A DNA stretch of 64,000 nt from a virus: the IMG/VR virus record IMGVR_UViG_3300042308_001371, positions 1-64,000 of that record, one strand, 5' to 3'. Shown here piece after piece: positions 5,947 through 14,241 of this stretch (positions are counted from its first letter, which is position 1; the number at the start of each line of letters is the position of its first letter). The notes below the pieces were generated by a model. The model had not been told where the DNA came from. It was given only the letters and a program-made list of their open reading frames with translations, and made no database searches. Both the position numbers and the translations under genes were made by a program.

Positions 5947-7427
5947 GTGAAAAAAAAGAAAGACCTATTTCTAGAGACGAAGCCGTTGTTCAATTATGGG
6001 AGCATGCTGTCTTAGATTATAAATTAACAGAGCCTCAGAAAATTATTAAGAAAGGCATTCTTGAAGATAGTAGTAAGATAAGTGTAGTAATGTGTGCCAG
6101 ACGATTAGGTAAAAGTTATTTAGCTTTATCTATGGCAATAGAGGCATGCCTAAAAGTTCCTGATACTATTGTTAAGTATGTGTTTCCTAAACAAAAAGCT
6201 GCTAAGAAAAACATTATTCCAATAATGAAAACTATTTTGGAAGATTGTCCAAAGCATTTACGTCCTATATTCATGGCGGCTGATCTACTGTATAAATTTC
6301 CAAATGGAAGTGAACTGCAAATGGCTGGTTCGGATAACGGTAACATCGAAAGTATTCGAGGTGGTAACTCTAGTTTAAATATTGTAGATGAGGCTGGATT
6401 TTGTGATGATTTAACATATGCAGTTAGATCTGTGCTTGCTCCAACTACAAAGCTAACGCAGGGTAGAACAATTCTAGTTTCAACCCCTTCAAGGTATGAA
6501 GATCACGAGTTTGTACAGGATTGGGCTTTAAAGTATCAAGCAGAAGGTCGTATTAGAGTATTTACTATTTTCGACAACCCGCAATTTACAGAAGCAATTA
6601 TCAAAGACGCTTTGGATGATTACCCAGATGGTGAGAAAGATCCGGGCTTTAGGCGTGAGTATATGTGTGAAATTGTAAGAAGTGCAGATACTTCTATTCT
6701 ACCTTCATTCAGTTCTGACGTTGAAAAAGTTATCGTAAGATCGGATTATCCTAGACCTATATTCTATGACTCCTATGTTTCTATGGATATTGGGGGATCT
6801 GACTTAACAGCTGTTTTATTTGGATATTATGATTATCTAAATGCTACTACTGTAATTGAAGATGAGCTTATATTTGGTAAAGAAGTAAATACAAAAGCAG
6901 TCGCAGAAGCAATAAGAATAAAAGAATCTCAATTATGGAGGAATACAATAGACGAAAGTGTAATTCCACCGTATCTAAGAATTGCTGATAACAACAATTT
7001 AATTATGTTAACAGACTTACAAAGAGATCATGGGATAACTTTTATCCCAACTAGAAAAGATAACAGGGAAGCTGCTATCAATGCTTTAGACGTAGCATTA
7101 TCTCAGCATAAGGTAGTAATTCATCCTAGATGTACTCATACCTTGTATCATATGAAATTTGCTAGGTGGGATAAGAATAGAAGAAATTTTTTAAAGATTA
7201 AAGATTCCCCCTCAGGTCAAATTAAGGGTGGACACGCGGATGCCCTAGCTGCTATAATCTACTTACATAGGAATATAATAAAAAGTAAAAATCCATACCC
7301 AGTCGGATATGGAGATATTTCTGGATCTGGCGTATTTACATCTCAGCTTAAAAAAGATGAATCAAAAGACAAGTCTGTGAAATCATGGCTATCTAGTATG
7401 GTTTGGAGAAAAGATAGCACTAAGTAG
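5943..7427 (+). CDS. terL: Terminase large subunit
   Basis: 494 residues. The ATPase that drives DNA into the procapsid and the nuclease that cuts concatemers. Walker A-type CARRLGKS at residues 51-58, Walker B LNIVDE at 145-150. The RNase H-like nuclease domain has MDIGGSD (Asp 282), an IADN acidic residue near 349 and HADALAA (Asp 433). Normal length for the family. It is translationally coupled to the small subunit by a 4-nt overlap and followed by the portal. Confidence 0.95.
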   Translation: MSEKKERPISRDEAVVQLWEHAVLDYKLTEPQKIIKKGILEDSSKISVVMCARRLGKSYLALSMAIEACLKVPDTIVKYVFPKQKAAKKNIIPIMKTILEDCPKHLRPIFMAADLLYKFPNGSELQMAGSDNGNIESIRGGNSSLNIVDEAGFCDDLTYAVRSVLAPTTKLTQGRTILVSTPSRYEDHEFVQDWALKYQAEGRIRVFTIFDNPQFTEAIIKDALDDYPDGEKDPGFRREYMCEIVRSADTSILPSFSSDVEKVIVRSDYPRPIFYDSYVSMDIGGSDLTAVLFGYYDYLNATTVIEDELIFGKEVNTKAVAEAIRIKESQLWRNTIDESVIPPYLRIADNNNLIMLTDLQRDHGITFIPTRKDNREAAINALDVALSQHKVVIHPRCTHTLYHMKFARWDKNRRNFLKIKDSPSGQIKGGHADALAAIIYLHRNIIKSKNPYPVGYGDISGSGVFTSQLKKDESKDKSVKSWLSSMVWRKDSTK

Positions 7428-7457
7428 TTGATTATTCAGCGTATCATTTGCATATAG

Positions 7458-7475
7458 CACCCTTAGTTAATAGAA
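7458..7475 (+). promoter_or_regulatory. CACCCTTATA element, copy 3 (variant)
   Basis: AGCACCCTTAGTTAATAG lies 17 nt before the portal ATG, between terminase and portal. It deviates from the other copies at the two bases after CACCCTTA (GT instead of TA) but keeps the flanking AG and TAATAG. Confidence 0.5.
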
Positions 7476-7491
7476 AAGTAAAGGAATTTAC

Positions 7492-9651
7492 ATGGCTTAT
7501 TATGATAAAAATGAATATTTTGCAGCAAGTGATGATGAGACATTAGTCCTTTATTTACAAAAAAAATCAGATGCTTGGTTTAATTCTCTTATATCTACAG
7601 ATTATTTAGATAAGATTAAAAGAAGTTGGCAAGCATACTACGGCTTCTTCTATGAAGGTGGCCATGCTATTACCTTTGGTGGAGAGACTGGAGAATTAGT
7701 AAATCTACCTATGAACCATTATGGGAACATTGCAAGTCATATCCTAACTATGGTTACTGCTACTAGACCATCTTTTCAAGCAAGATCTGTTAATACTGAT
7801 GTTAGATCTCAGATTCAGACAAATCTAGCCAATGGTCTTTTAGAATATTACATGCGGGATAAAAGATTAGAGCAAGATTTAAAAAGAGCTGTTGAATATG
7901 CTATTGTCATGGGTGCGGGCTATATTAAAATGGAGTGGAACGCTACTACTGGTGAAGTGTATGACTTTATTGAGCCAGAATATAAGCCACTTGTTGACGA
8001 AAGTGGAAACATGCAATACGGTCCTGACGGAGAAGTTATATTTGAAACTGACGAAGATGGCGAAAAGGTTGAACTTAGAGCAGGAGTTCCATTATACAGC
8101 GGTGATATTATATTTAATGTTATGTCGCCTTTTGATGTAGTTTTTGATCCAACTAGATCTGATAGTAATCATGATTGGCAGTTATGTAGAAGTTTTAAAA
8201 ATAAATTTGATTTAATTGCTAAATATCCAGAATTTTCTGAAAAAATTAAAGCTTTAAAAACTAAGTCTGACTTAAATACTACTCGTATTACTATGTCAGC
8301 TTATGATGAAACTACAGATGTTCCAGTTTATGAATTTTTTCATAGACCTACAGAATCACTGCCTAAAGGTAGATATGTTCTATATCTAGACAATGATATT
8401 GTTCTTGAAGATACAGTATTGGTATATAAAAAACTTCCTGTATTTAGAATTGCTTCTAGAGATATTATCGGTACGCCTTTTAGTTATACAGCTATGTTTG
8501 ACCTATTACCAATTCAAGATGCTGTAAACTCTCTCTATTCTACTATTATGACTAACCAAAATACGTTTGGTGTTCAAAACGTATATGTAGAAAGAGGGTC
8601 TGATGTTCAGATGGAACAGATTTCAGATGGACTAAACTTTATTCAAGGTAATCCGGGATTTCAACCTCCTAAAGCTTTAAATCTAACGTCTACTCCTGCA
8701 GAAATATTTAACTTTTTAAAAATGTTAGAATCTTCAATGGAAACTATATCTGGAGTAAATTCGGTTGCTCGTGGTAATCCAGAAGCTCAGCTTACGTCAG
8801 GTAATGCTCTAGCATTAATCCAATCTCAAGCTTTACAGTTTATTTCAGGACTTCAGCAATCATATATACAATTAATTGAAGATGTTGGTACGAATGTTGT
8901 AGAACTTCTTAAAACTTTTGCAAAAACTCCTAGAGTTGCCGCAATTGCTGGTAAATCTAATGTAACTTATATGAAAGAGTTTACATCAGATGATCTTAGC
9001 TCTATTACAAGAGTTATTGTTGATGCGGGTAATGCTCTCGCTCAAACTACAGCTGGAAGAGTAGAAATGGCATCTCAAATGATGCAAATGAGTATTATTA
9101 CTACTCCTGAGCAGTATATATCTGTTATTAATACAGGTAAATTAGAAACTATGACAGAAGGTCAGAACAAGGAGTTATTGCTTGTCAGAGCTGAAAGAGA
9201 ACGCCTTGTGGACGGTACAACTCCCGTGGTGGCTGTACTTACTGATTCTCACTCATTGCATATTAGAGAGCATAAGGCTGTTCTCGCAGATCCTGATTTA
9301 CGTATGGATGCGCAGCTTGTTCAACGAACACTTGCCCATATCCAAGAGCACATTGATATCTTATCTGATCCTAATGTTGCTAATATTCTTACTTTGTTAG
9401 GCGAAACACCTTTAGGGCCAATTGGCGGGGGTATTCCTTCTCCGCAAGCTGCAGCTCCTCAACAGCCTAATCAGCAAGGTCAAGAACAAATTCCTCCATT
9501 ATTAGAAAATCCAGAAGCACAGTCTGTTGCTGTACAACAAAATATGGGACCACTACCTAGTCCAGCACAACCAGCTGGAGTAGCTCAGGGTATATTACCT
9601 GCACAACCAACCACGCCAGAACAACTGGCTATAAATAACTTAGGAGTATAG
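7492..9651 (+). CDS. Portal protein
   Basis: 719 residues, the length of P22-type portals. It forms the dodecameric ring at one capsid vertex through which DNA enters and leaves. The segment DVVFDPTRSDSNHDWQLCRSF is characteristic of the family; an Ala/Gln-rich helical region follows (residues ~415-560), and the C-terminus is Pro/Gln-rich (residues ~645-700). The start has AAGGAATTTAC. It lies between terminase and scaffold as expected. Confidence 0.9.
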   Translation: MAYYDKNEYFAASDDETLVLYLQKKSDAWFNSLISTDYLDKIKRSWQAYYGFFYEGGHAITFGGETGELVNLPMNHYGNIASHILTMVTATRPSFQARSVNTDVRSQIQTNLANGLLEYYMRDKRLEQDLKRAVEYAIVMGAGYIKMEWNATTGEVYDFIEPEYKPLVDESGNMQYGPDGEVIFETDEDGEKVELRAGVPLYSGDIIFNVMSPFDVVFDPTRSDSNHDWQLCRSFKNKFDLIAKYPEFSEKIKALKTKSDLNTTRITMSAYDETTDVPVYEFFHRPTESLPKGRYVLYLDNDIVLEDTVLVYKKLPVFRIASRDIIGTPFSYTAMFDLLPIQDAVNSLYSTIMTNQNTFGVQNVYVERGSDVQMEQISDGLNFIQGNPGFQPPKALNLTSTPAEIFNFLKMLESSMETISGVNSVARGNPEAQLTSGNALALIQSQALQFISGLQQSYIQLIEDVGTNVVELLKTFAKTPRVAAIAGKSNVTYMKEFTSDDLSSITRVIVDAGNALAQTTAGRVEMASQMMQMSIITTPEQYISVINTGKLETMTEGQNKELLLVRAERERLVDGTTPVVAVLTDSHSLHIREHKAVLADPDLRMDAQLVQRTLAHIQEHIDILSDPNVANILTLLGETPLGPIGGGIPSPQAAAPQQPNQQGQEQIPPLLENPEAQSVAVQQNMGPLPSPAQPAGVAQGILPAQPTTPEQLAINNLGV

Positions 9652-9652
9652 T

Positions 9653-9700
9653 ATGGCTAAATGTGGATCAAAAAAAGGTAAAGGCAAGAAAGGTAAGTAG
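9653..9700 (+). CDS. Tiny basic peptide (15 residues)
   Basis: ATG at 9653 sits directly behind the portal stop with AGGAG 7 nt upstream (AGGAGTATAGTATG). The product is MAKCGSKKGKGKKGK. Very small Lys/Gly-rich ORFs directly after the portal occur in other podoviruses. This one is supported by the strong ribosome-binding site and exact fit between portal and HNH gene, but translation is unproven. Confidence 0.45.
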   Translation: MAKCGSKKGKGKKGK

Positions 9701-9701
9701 T

Positions 9702-10208
9702 ATGCCAGCTAGGAATGATCTTGGTCATAAAGATTGTCTAGAATGTGGCAACCTTATTATTCATAAGATTAAAAGAGATATAGAACGTAAAAAATTCTGT
9801 TCTAGAGCGTGTTTGGGTATGTTTACAGTAAAACATAAACTATCTAAAGATCACATGAGTAAAATGTGGGTTTTAGGATGTAGTCCAGAAGCTAATGTTA
9901 AAAAGGGACATAAGGGAGAAAGCCATCCTCAGTATAAAAAGGATAGAAGCCAAGTTAAGAGTAAACGGTCTAGATATGAAAATACTGTTTGGACTAGAAG
10001 TATTTTTGAAAGAGATAATTTTACTTGTCAGGATTGTAGACAACGTGGTGGAAGATTACAAGCCGATCACATAAAACCATACTGCATTTGCTCTGAAGAT
10101 GAGAAGTGGAATTTAGAAAATGGAAGAACTTTATGTGAACCTTGTCATAAGAAGACAGATACTTATGGAATTAAAATGGTACATAAATTAAGAAAGGAAA
10201 AAGAATAA
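9702..10208 (+). CDS. HNH homing-type endonuclease
   Basis: 168 residues from the ATG at 9702; an upstream GTG would lie inside the tiny basic ORF. N-terminal zinc-binding Cys pairs (CLECGNL ... FCSRAC), basic middle, then the HNH core: FTCQDC, LQADHIKPY (first His), NGRTLCEPCHKKTD. It cleaves DNA with a beta-beta-alpha-metal site. Inserted between portal and small late genes, it may be a free-standing homing endonuclease or assist packaging. Confidence 0.9.
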   Translation: MPARNDLGHKDCLECGNLIIHKIKRDIERKKFCSRACLGMFTVKHKLSKDHMSKMWVLGCSPEANVKKGHKGESHPQYKKDRSQVKSKRSRYENTVWTRSIFERDNFTCQDCRQRGGRLQADHIKPYCICSEDEKWNLENGRTLCEPCHKKTDTYGIKMVHKLRKEKE

Positions 10209-10381
10209 TGAGTGCTAAGTCAAAAGCTCAGTTCCGATTTATGAAAGCGGCTGAGAACAATCCTGACTTTGCTAAAAAAGTGGGAATTGAATCAGAGGTA
10301 GCTAAGGAATTTACCAAGGGTAATGTGGGCAAAAAACGCTTTGCTAAACTTAAGGAGAAAGTAAGTGGAAAAAAAAAGTAA
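10208..10381 (+). CDS. DUF3008-like small basic protein
   Basis: 57 residues. The TAATG overlap couples it to the HNH gene. It starts MSAKSKAQFRFMKAAENNPD and ends in a lysine run. The 'AKSKAQxRFM' start matches the short basic proteins grouped as DUF3008, common in phages and proteobacteria. Function unknown; late position suggests a virion-associated role. Confidence 0.7.
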   Translation: MSAKSKAQFRFMKAAENNPDFAKKVGIESEVAKEFTKGNVGKKRFAKLKEKVSGKKK

Positions 10382-10559
10382 AAAAAATTTAGAAGATTAC
10401 TATACAGAGGATCTTTTACAAAATCCCTATAAAGAAACTACAATTTCTGATATGGCTGAAGCGCAAGATCCAGAAGCTATGAGTCGTGCAGTGCAAAAAC
10501 AAAAAAAGCAAAAATCTTATTTTGAGAGACTTAAAAGTAAACTTGATAAGGGTATGTAG
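10365..10559 (+). CDS. Small charged hypothetical protein
   Basis: 64 residues, GTG start inside the end of the previous gene with AAGGAGAAAGTAA upstream. Lysine-rich ends flank an acidic middle (LEDYYTEDLLQNPYK). One of three successive small, highly charged late genes before the scaffold. Not recognised. Confidence 0.6.
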   Translation: MEKKSKKNLEDYYTEDLLQNPYKETTISDMAEAQDPEAMSRAVQKQKKQKSYFERLKSKLDKGM

Positions 10560-10562
10560 TGT

Positions 10563-10769
10563 ATGAGTGAAGCTAATAAAAAAGCAAGAAGACCTCCCGG
10601 GTACAAGCCATTCTGGGAAGGCGACGAAGAAGAAGATACAGCAGAAGAAGCCCCTACTTCTAGCTACAACTGGGATAGGCTTAAGAAGCGAATCATTGGT
10701 GAAAAGACTGCTGCAGAAGTAGCCACAGAAGAAGCTGAGAAAATGAAAAAGAAAAAGGAAGGCTACTAG
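10563..10769 (+). CDS. Small charged hypothetical protein
   Basis: 68 residues beginning MSEANKKARRPPGYKPF, with an acidic run (EGDEEEDTAEEAP) and a Lys-rich end. Its strongly charged composition implies partial disorder. It is in an unbroken series with the portal and scaffold genes, so it may be a minor head or assembly protein. Confidence 0.6.
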   Translation: MSEANKKARRPPGYKPFWEGDEEEDTAEEAPTSSYNWDRLKKRIIGEKTAAEVATEEAEKMKKKKEGY

Positions 10770-10770
10770 T

Positions 10771-11037
10771 ATGGATAAAATGGGAAAACTATTAGAATCT
10801 ATTAAGAAAAAAAACAAAGATGATTATCTTGATGATGAGGACTTTGATAAGGGATTTAATAAAGAATCTACATATAATAGCAGAGACGAGGGTTTTGAAA
10901 AAGAATCTCCTTATGCTGGCAGGGACGAGGGTTTTGAAAACAAAAAAGATGCTAAACAAAGGATTGAGGATCAGTTATATGGCGTATCTAAAAAAGATGC
11001 AAAAAAAGAAGCACTAAAGAAGTTGAGAGGCTTCTAA
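10771..11037 (+). CDS. Small charged protein with internal short repeat
   Basis: 88 residues. A ~15-residue unit recurs: FNKESTYNSRDEGFE, then FEKESPYAGRDEGFE, with DDEDFDKGFNKE ahead. The rest is Lys/Asp-rich and helical. The internal duplication is visible at DNA level. No domain recognised; a minor structural role is inferred from position. Confidence 0.6.
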   Translation: MDKMGKLLESIKKKNKDDYLDDEDFDKGFNKESTYNSRDEGFEKESPYAGRDEGFENKKDAKQRIEDQLYGVSKKDAKKEALKKLRGF

Positions 11038-11115
11038 ACCTTTATAAAATTTATAAGACTTATCCCACTAACGGGACAGTCACTCCGGCTCATACAAACA
11101 GCCAAAGGAAAAGTT

Positions 11116-12069
11116 ATGTCAGAAGAAAATTTGTCTCCAGAATCAGCAGAAGCCCAAACAGACGAAACTCTATCTCAAGAAACTCAAGAGGGTGAAGAGT
11201 CCGGACAAGAAGGTCAATTACAAGATGTGGTAGAAACAGCTCTTGCTAATGGTGCTTCTGAGAAAGAAGTTAAGAGCTTAATCAGAGAATACCAACTCAA
11301 AGTAAATGGTAAAACTATTTCTAAAAAAATTGATTTAGCTGATGAAAACAATCTCCGAAATGAACTACAACTTGCTGCTGCTGCTCGTCAATCTATGCAG
11401 GAATCTGCTAATCTTAAAAAACTATATGAAAGGGAAGTAGGTCGTCTTAAGTCTGATCCTTGGGCTGTTTTACAAGAGCTTGGAATTGACGCAGATGAAA
11501 TGGCTGAGCTTCGTATTCAGCAGCGTATTGAGGAAATGAAGAAATCTCCTGAGCAATTAGAAAGAGAAAAGATCCAAATTGAATTACAGGCTGCTCGTGA
11601 AGAAGCTCGTAAGCTTAAAGAGGAAAGAGATACTGATCAGTTTGAAAAACTTAAAGAACAAGCTGCTGTACAAATTGAATCTGAAATTGAACATGCTTTA
11701 GATGCTCATAAAACTCTTCCTAAATCTCGTCATATTGTTAAGCGTATCGCAGACTCTATGCTATGGGCTATGAATAATGGCTTTGATGATGTTAGTGCTG
11801 AAGATGTCATGCCTCTTGTTGAAAAAGAATGGCGCGATGAAATGAGTCGTCTTATGGATGATTCTCCAGAAGATGTACTTGAGCAATTAATTGGTCAGCG
11901 AAATCTAGAAAGAATGAGAGCCAAGAGACTTAATGTTATGAATACTTCTAATGCTAAGAATGCGAATTCTATCAAATCTACAGCTTCTTCTATCCAAAAA
12001 AAGGAAGAGCCAAGAGGTGAAAAGATCAAGCAACGTGATTTTTTCAAGGCACTAGGTAGATCTAAATAA
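11116..12069 (+). CDS. Capsid scaffolding protein
   Basis: 317 residues, acidic N-terminus (many Glu/Gln), a long coiled-coil centre (residues ~85-220, e.g. EEARKLKEERDTDQFEKLKEQ) and a basic C-terminus ending KQRDFFKALGRSK. Size, composition and place just before the capsid gene match P22-type scaffolds, which template procapsid assembly and leave before DNA is packaged. A 78-nt gap precedes it, with AAAGGAAAAG before the ATG. Confidence 0.82.
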   Translation: MSEENLSPESAEAQTDETLSQETQEGEESGQEGQLQDVVETALANGASEKEVKSLIREYQLKVNGKTISKKIDLADENNLRNELQLAAAARQSMQESANLKKLYEREVGRLKSDPWAVLQELGIDADEMAELRIQQRIEEMKKSPEQLEREKIQIELQAAREEARKLKEERDTDQFEKLKEQAAVQIESEIEHALDAHKTLPKSRHIVKRIADSMLWAMNNGFDDVSAEDVMPLVEKEWRDEMSRLMDDSPEDVLEQLIGQRNLERMRAKRLNVMNTSNAKNANSIKSTASSIQKKEEPRGEKIKQRDFFKALGRSK

Positions 12070-12107
12070 TTGAAATTATTAGGTGCTATAACCATATGAT
12101 ATTATAG

Positions 12108-12125
12108 CACCCTTATACAATAGCT
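12108..12125 (+). promoter_or_regulatory. CACCCTTATA element, copy 4
   Basis: AGCACCCTTATACAATAG lies 126 nt upstream of the capsid gene, the longest leader of the eight. The intervening leader is A+T-rich and could carry mRNA-stability or translation-control structure. A strong private promoter for the capsid gene would suit the high demand for its product. Confidence 0.6.
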
Positions 12126-12243
12126 GGTGTATTTAGTACAGACGATGCCTCCAAATATCTAAGGACTTTGGACAAGCTAGTTAGGAAGAATATAACTTAG
12201 TTATAAACAACTTAACAAAACTTATAGAAACAAGGAAAATTAA

Positions 12244-13500
12244 ATGGCTATTGCAAACACCGTCTCCACACTTGACGGACACTTTAAAGAAGTTTACGCT
12301 TCAAAAATCAGAGATCTAGTTCCAGAAGGTATGAAAATGCTTAAGCTTGCTGAATTCTCAGCTGCTGAAAAACTTCTAGGTAATCTATATCATCAACCAG
12401 TTGTTCTTGGTCTAGAGCACGGTTTCACTTATGGTGGATCTGCTGGTGATGCTTTCATTCTTAACGCAGCTGTAGCTTCTCCAAATAGAGATGCTCAAGT
12501 TAAGGGTCATGAACTAGTTCTAGTATCAGCTATTTCAGTTGGTGCTGCTTCTCGTTCAGTATCTTCTAAAGCTGCTTTCGAGCAAGAAACTAAACGTCTT
12601 GTTCAGAACATGCTTAAATCAACTCAAATCCGTATGGAAGTTCAACTTATGTACGGTCAGTCTGGTATTGCTAAAGTTGCAATCGTTGCTGGCAATATTC
12701 TTACTATCTGTGGTTCTGAATGGGCTGCAGGTATTTGGTCAGGTTCTAAAAATGCTGTTCTAGAAATTCGCTCTCAAGGTGGAACTCTTCGCGGTGTTTG
12801 TAACGTAGTTAAACCAAACCTTAAAGACCAAACTGTTGAAGTTGACGTTATGCCAGCCCTCGTTTCTGGTAATCCAGATTCTGAAAATGCAGCTGCTGAT
12901 ATTGTATATTTCAGAGGTTCGTATAATAAAGAATTTGCTGGTCTTCATAAAATTATTACTAATGATACTACTATCTTTAACATTGATGCTGGTGAATTCG
13001 ATCTTTTCAAAGGTAACGTAGTTAATTGCGGAACTTCTGAAGCTGCAAAAGAATTTATTTCTTTTGAGAAAGTTGAACAAGCTATTGCTCTTTGTATGGA
13101 AAAAGGTCTTACAGAAGAAGATGTTGTTTGTTTAGTAAATCCTAAACATTGGAACAAGTTGATGACTGAGCAAGCTGCTAAGCGTCAATACGACACTTCT
13201 TATTCTTCTGAAAAAATGGAGAATGGTTCTAAGTCTCTAGTTTTCTACGGTCAGAATGGTAAAATTGAAATCCACGCTTCACTTTTTGTGAAAGAAGGTT
13301 TCGCTTATATCTTCCCTCCTGCTGAACTTGAGCGTATCGGTTCTTCTGATATTACTTTTGAACGTCCGGGATTTCCGGGTAAATTTTTCCGTGAAATGGA
13401 ATCTGCTAACGGTTATGAGCTTCGTGCTTATTCTGATCAAGCTCTCTTCACTTCAGCTCCGGGTAAAATGGCTGTTCTTAAGTATATTAAGACTGCTTAA
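12244..13500 (+). CDS. Major capsid protein (HK97-fold)
   Basis: 418 residues, near P22 coat length. Directly after the scaffold and followed by a strong terminator; preceded by CAAGGAAAATTAA. The sequence has the typical mixture of an N-terminal helix (TLDGHFKEVYASKIRDLVP), a central A-domain region rich in small residues, and a C-terminal RIGSSDITFERPGFPGKFF segment. Codon use is visibly biased towards CTT, TCT, GCT and GTT compared with neighbours, as expected for a highly expressed gene. Confidence 0.9.
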   Translation: MAIANTVSTLDGHFKEVYASKIRDLVPEGMKMLKLAEFSAAEKLLGNLYHQPVVLGLEHGFTYGGSAGDAFILNAAVASPNRDAQVKGHELVLVSAISVGAASRSVSSKAAFEQETKRLVQNMLKSTQIRMEVQLMYGQSGIAKVAIVAGNILTICGSEWAAGIWSGSKNAVLEIRSQGGTLRGVCNVVKPNLKDQTVEVDVMPALVSGNPDSENAAADIVYFRGSYNKEFAGLHKIITNDTTIFNIDAGEFDLFKGNVVNCGTSEAAKEFISFEKVEQAIALCMEKGLTEEDVVCLVNPKHWNKLMTEQAAKRQYDTSYSSEKMENGSKSLVFYGQNGKIEIHASLFVKEGFAYIFPPAELERIGSSDITFERPGFPGKFFREMESANGYELRAYSDQALFTSAPGKMAVLKYIKTA

Positions 13501-13524
13501 TTTTAAAATCTTATTCAAGAGAAG

Positions 13525-13553
13525 AGGACTCCTTTCTGGAGTCCTTTTTTTTT
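13525..13553 (+). terminator. Rho-independent terminator after the capsid gene
   Basis: Stem AGGACTCC / GGAGTCCT (8 bp) with loop TTTCT, followed by an uninterrupted T tract to 13553. It lies 25 nt after the capsid stop. Confidence 0.92.
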
Positions 13554-13559
13554 GGAAAA

Positions 13560-13597
13560 CCTCCTAACAAGAAAGGGAGGAAAAACTTGTTAGGAGG
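13560..13597 (+). repeat. 12-bp perfect inverted repeat after the terminator
   Basis: CCTCCTAACAAG / CTTGTTAGGAGG with a purine-rich 14-nt loop. There is no T tract, so it is not an ordinary second terminator. It could protect a read-through transcript's 3' end or be an RNase III-type processing hairpin. The 5' arm also equals an anti-Shine-Dalgarno sequence. Confidence 0.6.
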
Positions 13598-13722
13598 ATG
13601 ATTAGATTGAGGCTAATAGATTGTGGCCTCTTAATAAGAGTATTAGATATTTAACTAAAAGTCAACAAATATTTTCCAAATAAAATCAGTATCTTAGTTA
13701 CCAATTCAATAGCCATATAAAA

Positions 13723-13740
13723 CACCCTTATATTACAGAT
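13723..13740 (+). promoter_or_regulatory. CACCCTTATA element, copy 5
   Basis: AACACCCTTATATTACAGATG lies 28 nt before the ATG at 13761 and follows the capsid terminator. It would start the fibre-gene unit 13761-24011. The rest of the 13598-13722 gap shows no ORF or clear structure. Confidence 0.6.
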
Positions 13741-13760
13741 GCTTTTCAAAGAGGATACTA

Positions 13761-14231
13761 ATGCCTAAATTATTAACCGTGGGAACTGAAGAATTTGAAT
13801 TCCCTTTAGAAGGGGAAAATCCCGGTTATGGCTCTGAAATTACAGATTGGGCTGTTGCTGTCACAACTGCTCTTGAAACTGTACAGAAGCCAAATGATAT
13901 ACCAACAAGAACTGAATCCATATTAAATAATAGATCAACTCTAACTCCAATCTCTGGATTTAATTTTAATACTTCAGAAGTTATTTCTATAGAATGTAAA
14001 TATTTTATACAAAGATCTAGCTCTACTACTTCAATTATAGCTGAATCAGGATTTATTGAAGGTTACTATGATGGCAATGATTGGGGAATAAGTAGAAGAA
14101 CGACTGGAGATTCTGGTGTATTGGAAATATCTATTACGTCAACAGGACAAATACAATATAAAAGTTCTGATATAGGATCTGTTTCTTATATAGGTACTAT
14201 AACTTTTGAAGCTAAAGTGATAAATAAATAG
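13761..14231 (+). CDS. Tail or fibre-associated structural protein
   Basis: 156 residues. N-terminal FEFPLEGENPGYGSEITDW is a pattern seen at the start of phage tail/fibre proteins. The C-terminal beta-rich domain ends ITSTGQIQYKSSDIG and resembles the end of the 1,835-residue fibre at 18504-24011 (ITTSGQIQYTSDN). Likely a short fibre, connector or head-decoration protein. Confidence 0.65.
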   Translation: MPKLLTVGTEEFEFPLEGENPGYGSEITDWAVAVTTALETVQKPNDIPTRTESILNNRSTLTPISGFNFNTSEVISIECKYFIQRSSSTTSIIAESGFIEGYYDGNDWGISRRTTGDSGVLEISITSTGQIQYKSSDIGSVSYIGTITFEAKVINK

Positions 14232-14241
14232 GAGTTCTATA

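Noticed and set aside
9663-9701. GTG start of the HNH gene at 9663
   Set aside because: It falls inside the tiny basic ORF and lacks a ribosome-binding site; ATG 9702 follows directly after that ORF's stop.
10416-10817. 133-residue minus-strand Phe/Leu-rich ORF opposite small Lys-rich late genes
   Set aside because: Composition is the complement of Lys/Glu codons; four well-supported plus-strand genes occupy the region.
11038-11115. Degenerate late-promoter copy (ACCTTTATAAAATTTAT) before the scaffold gene
   Set aside because: The CACCC half is missing; the resemblance is mainly A+T richness.
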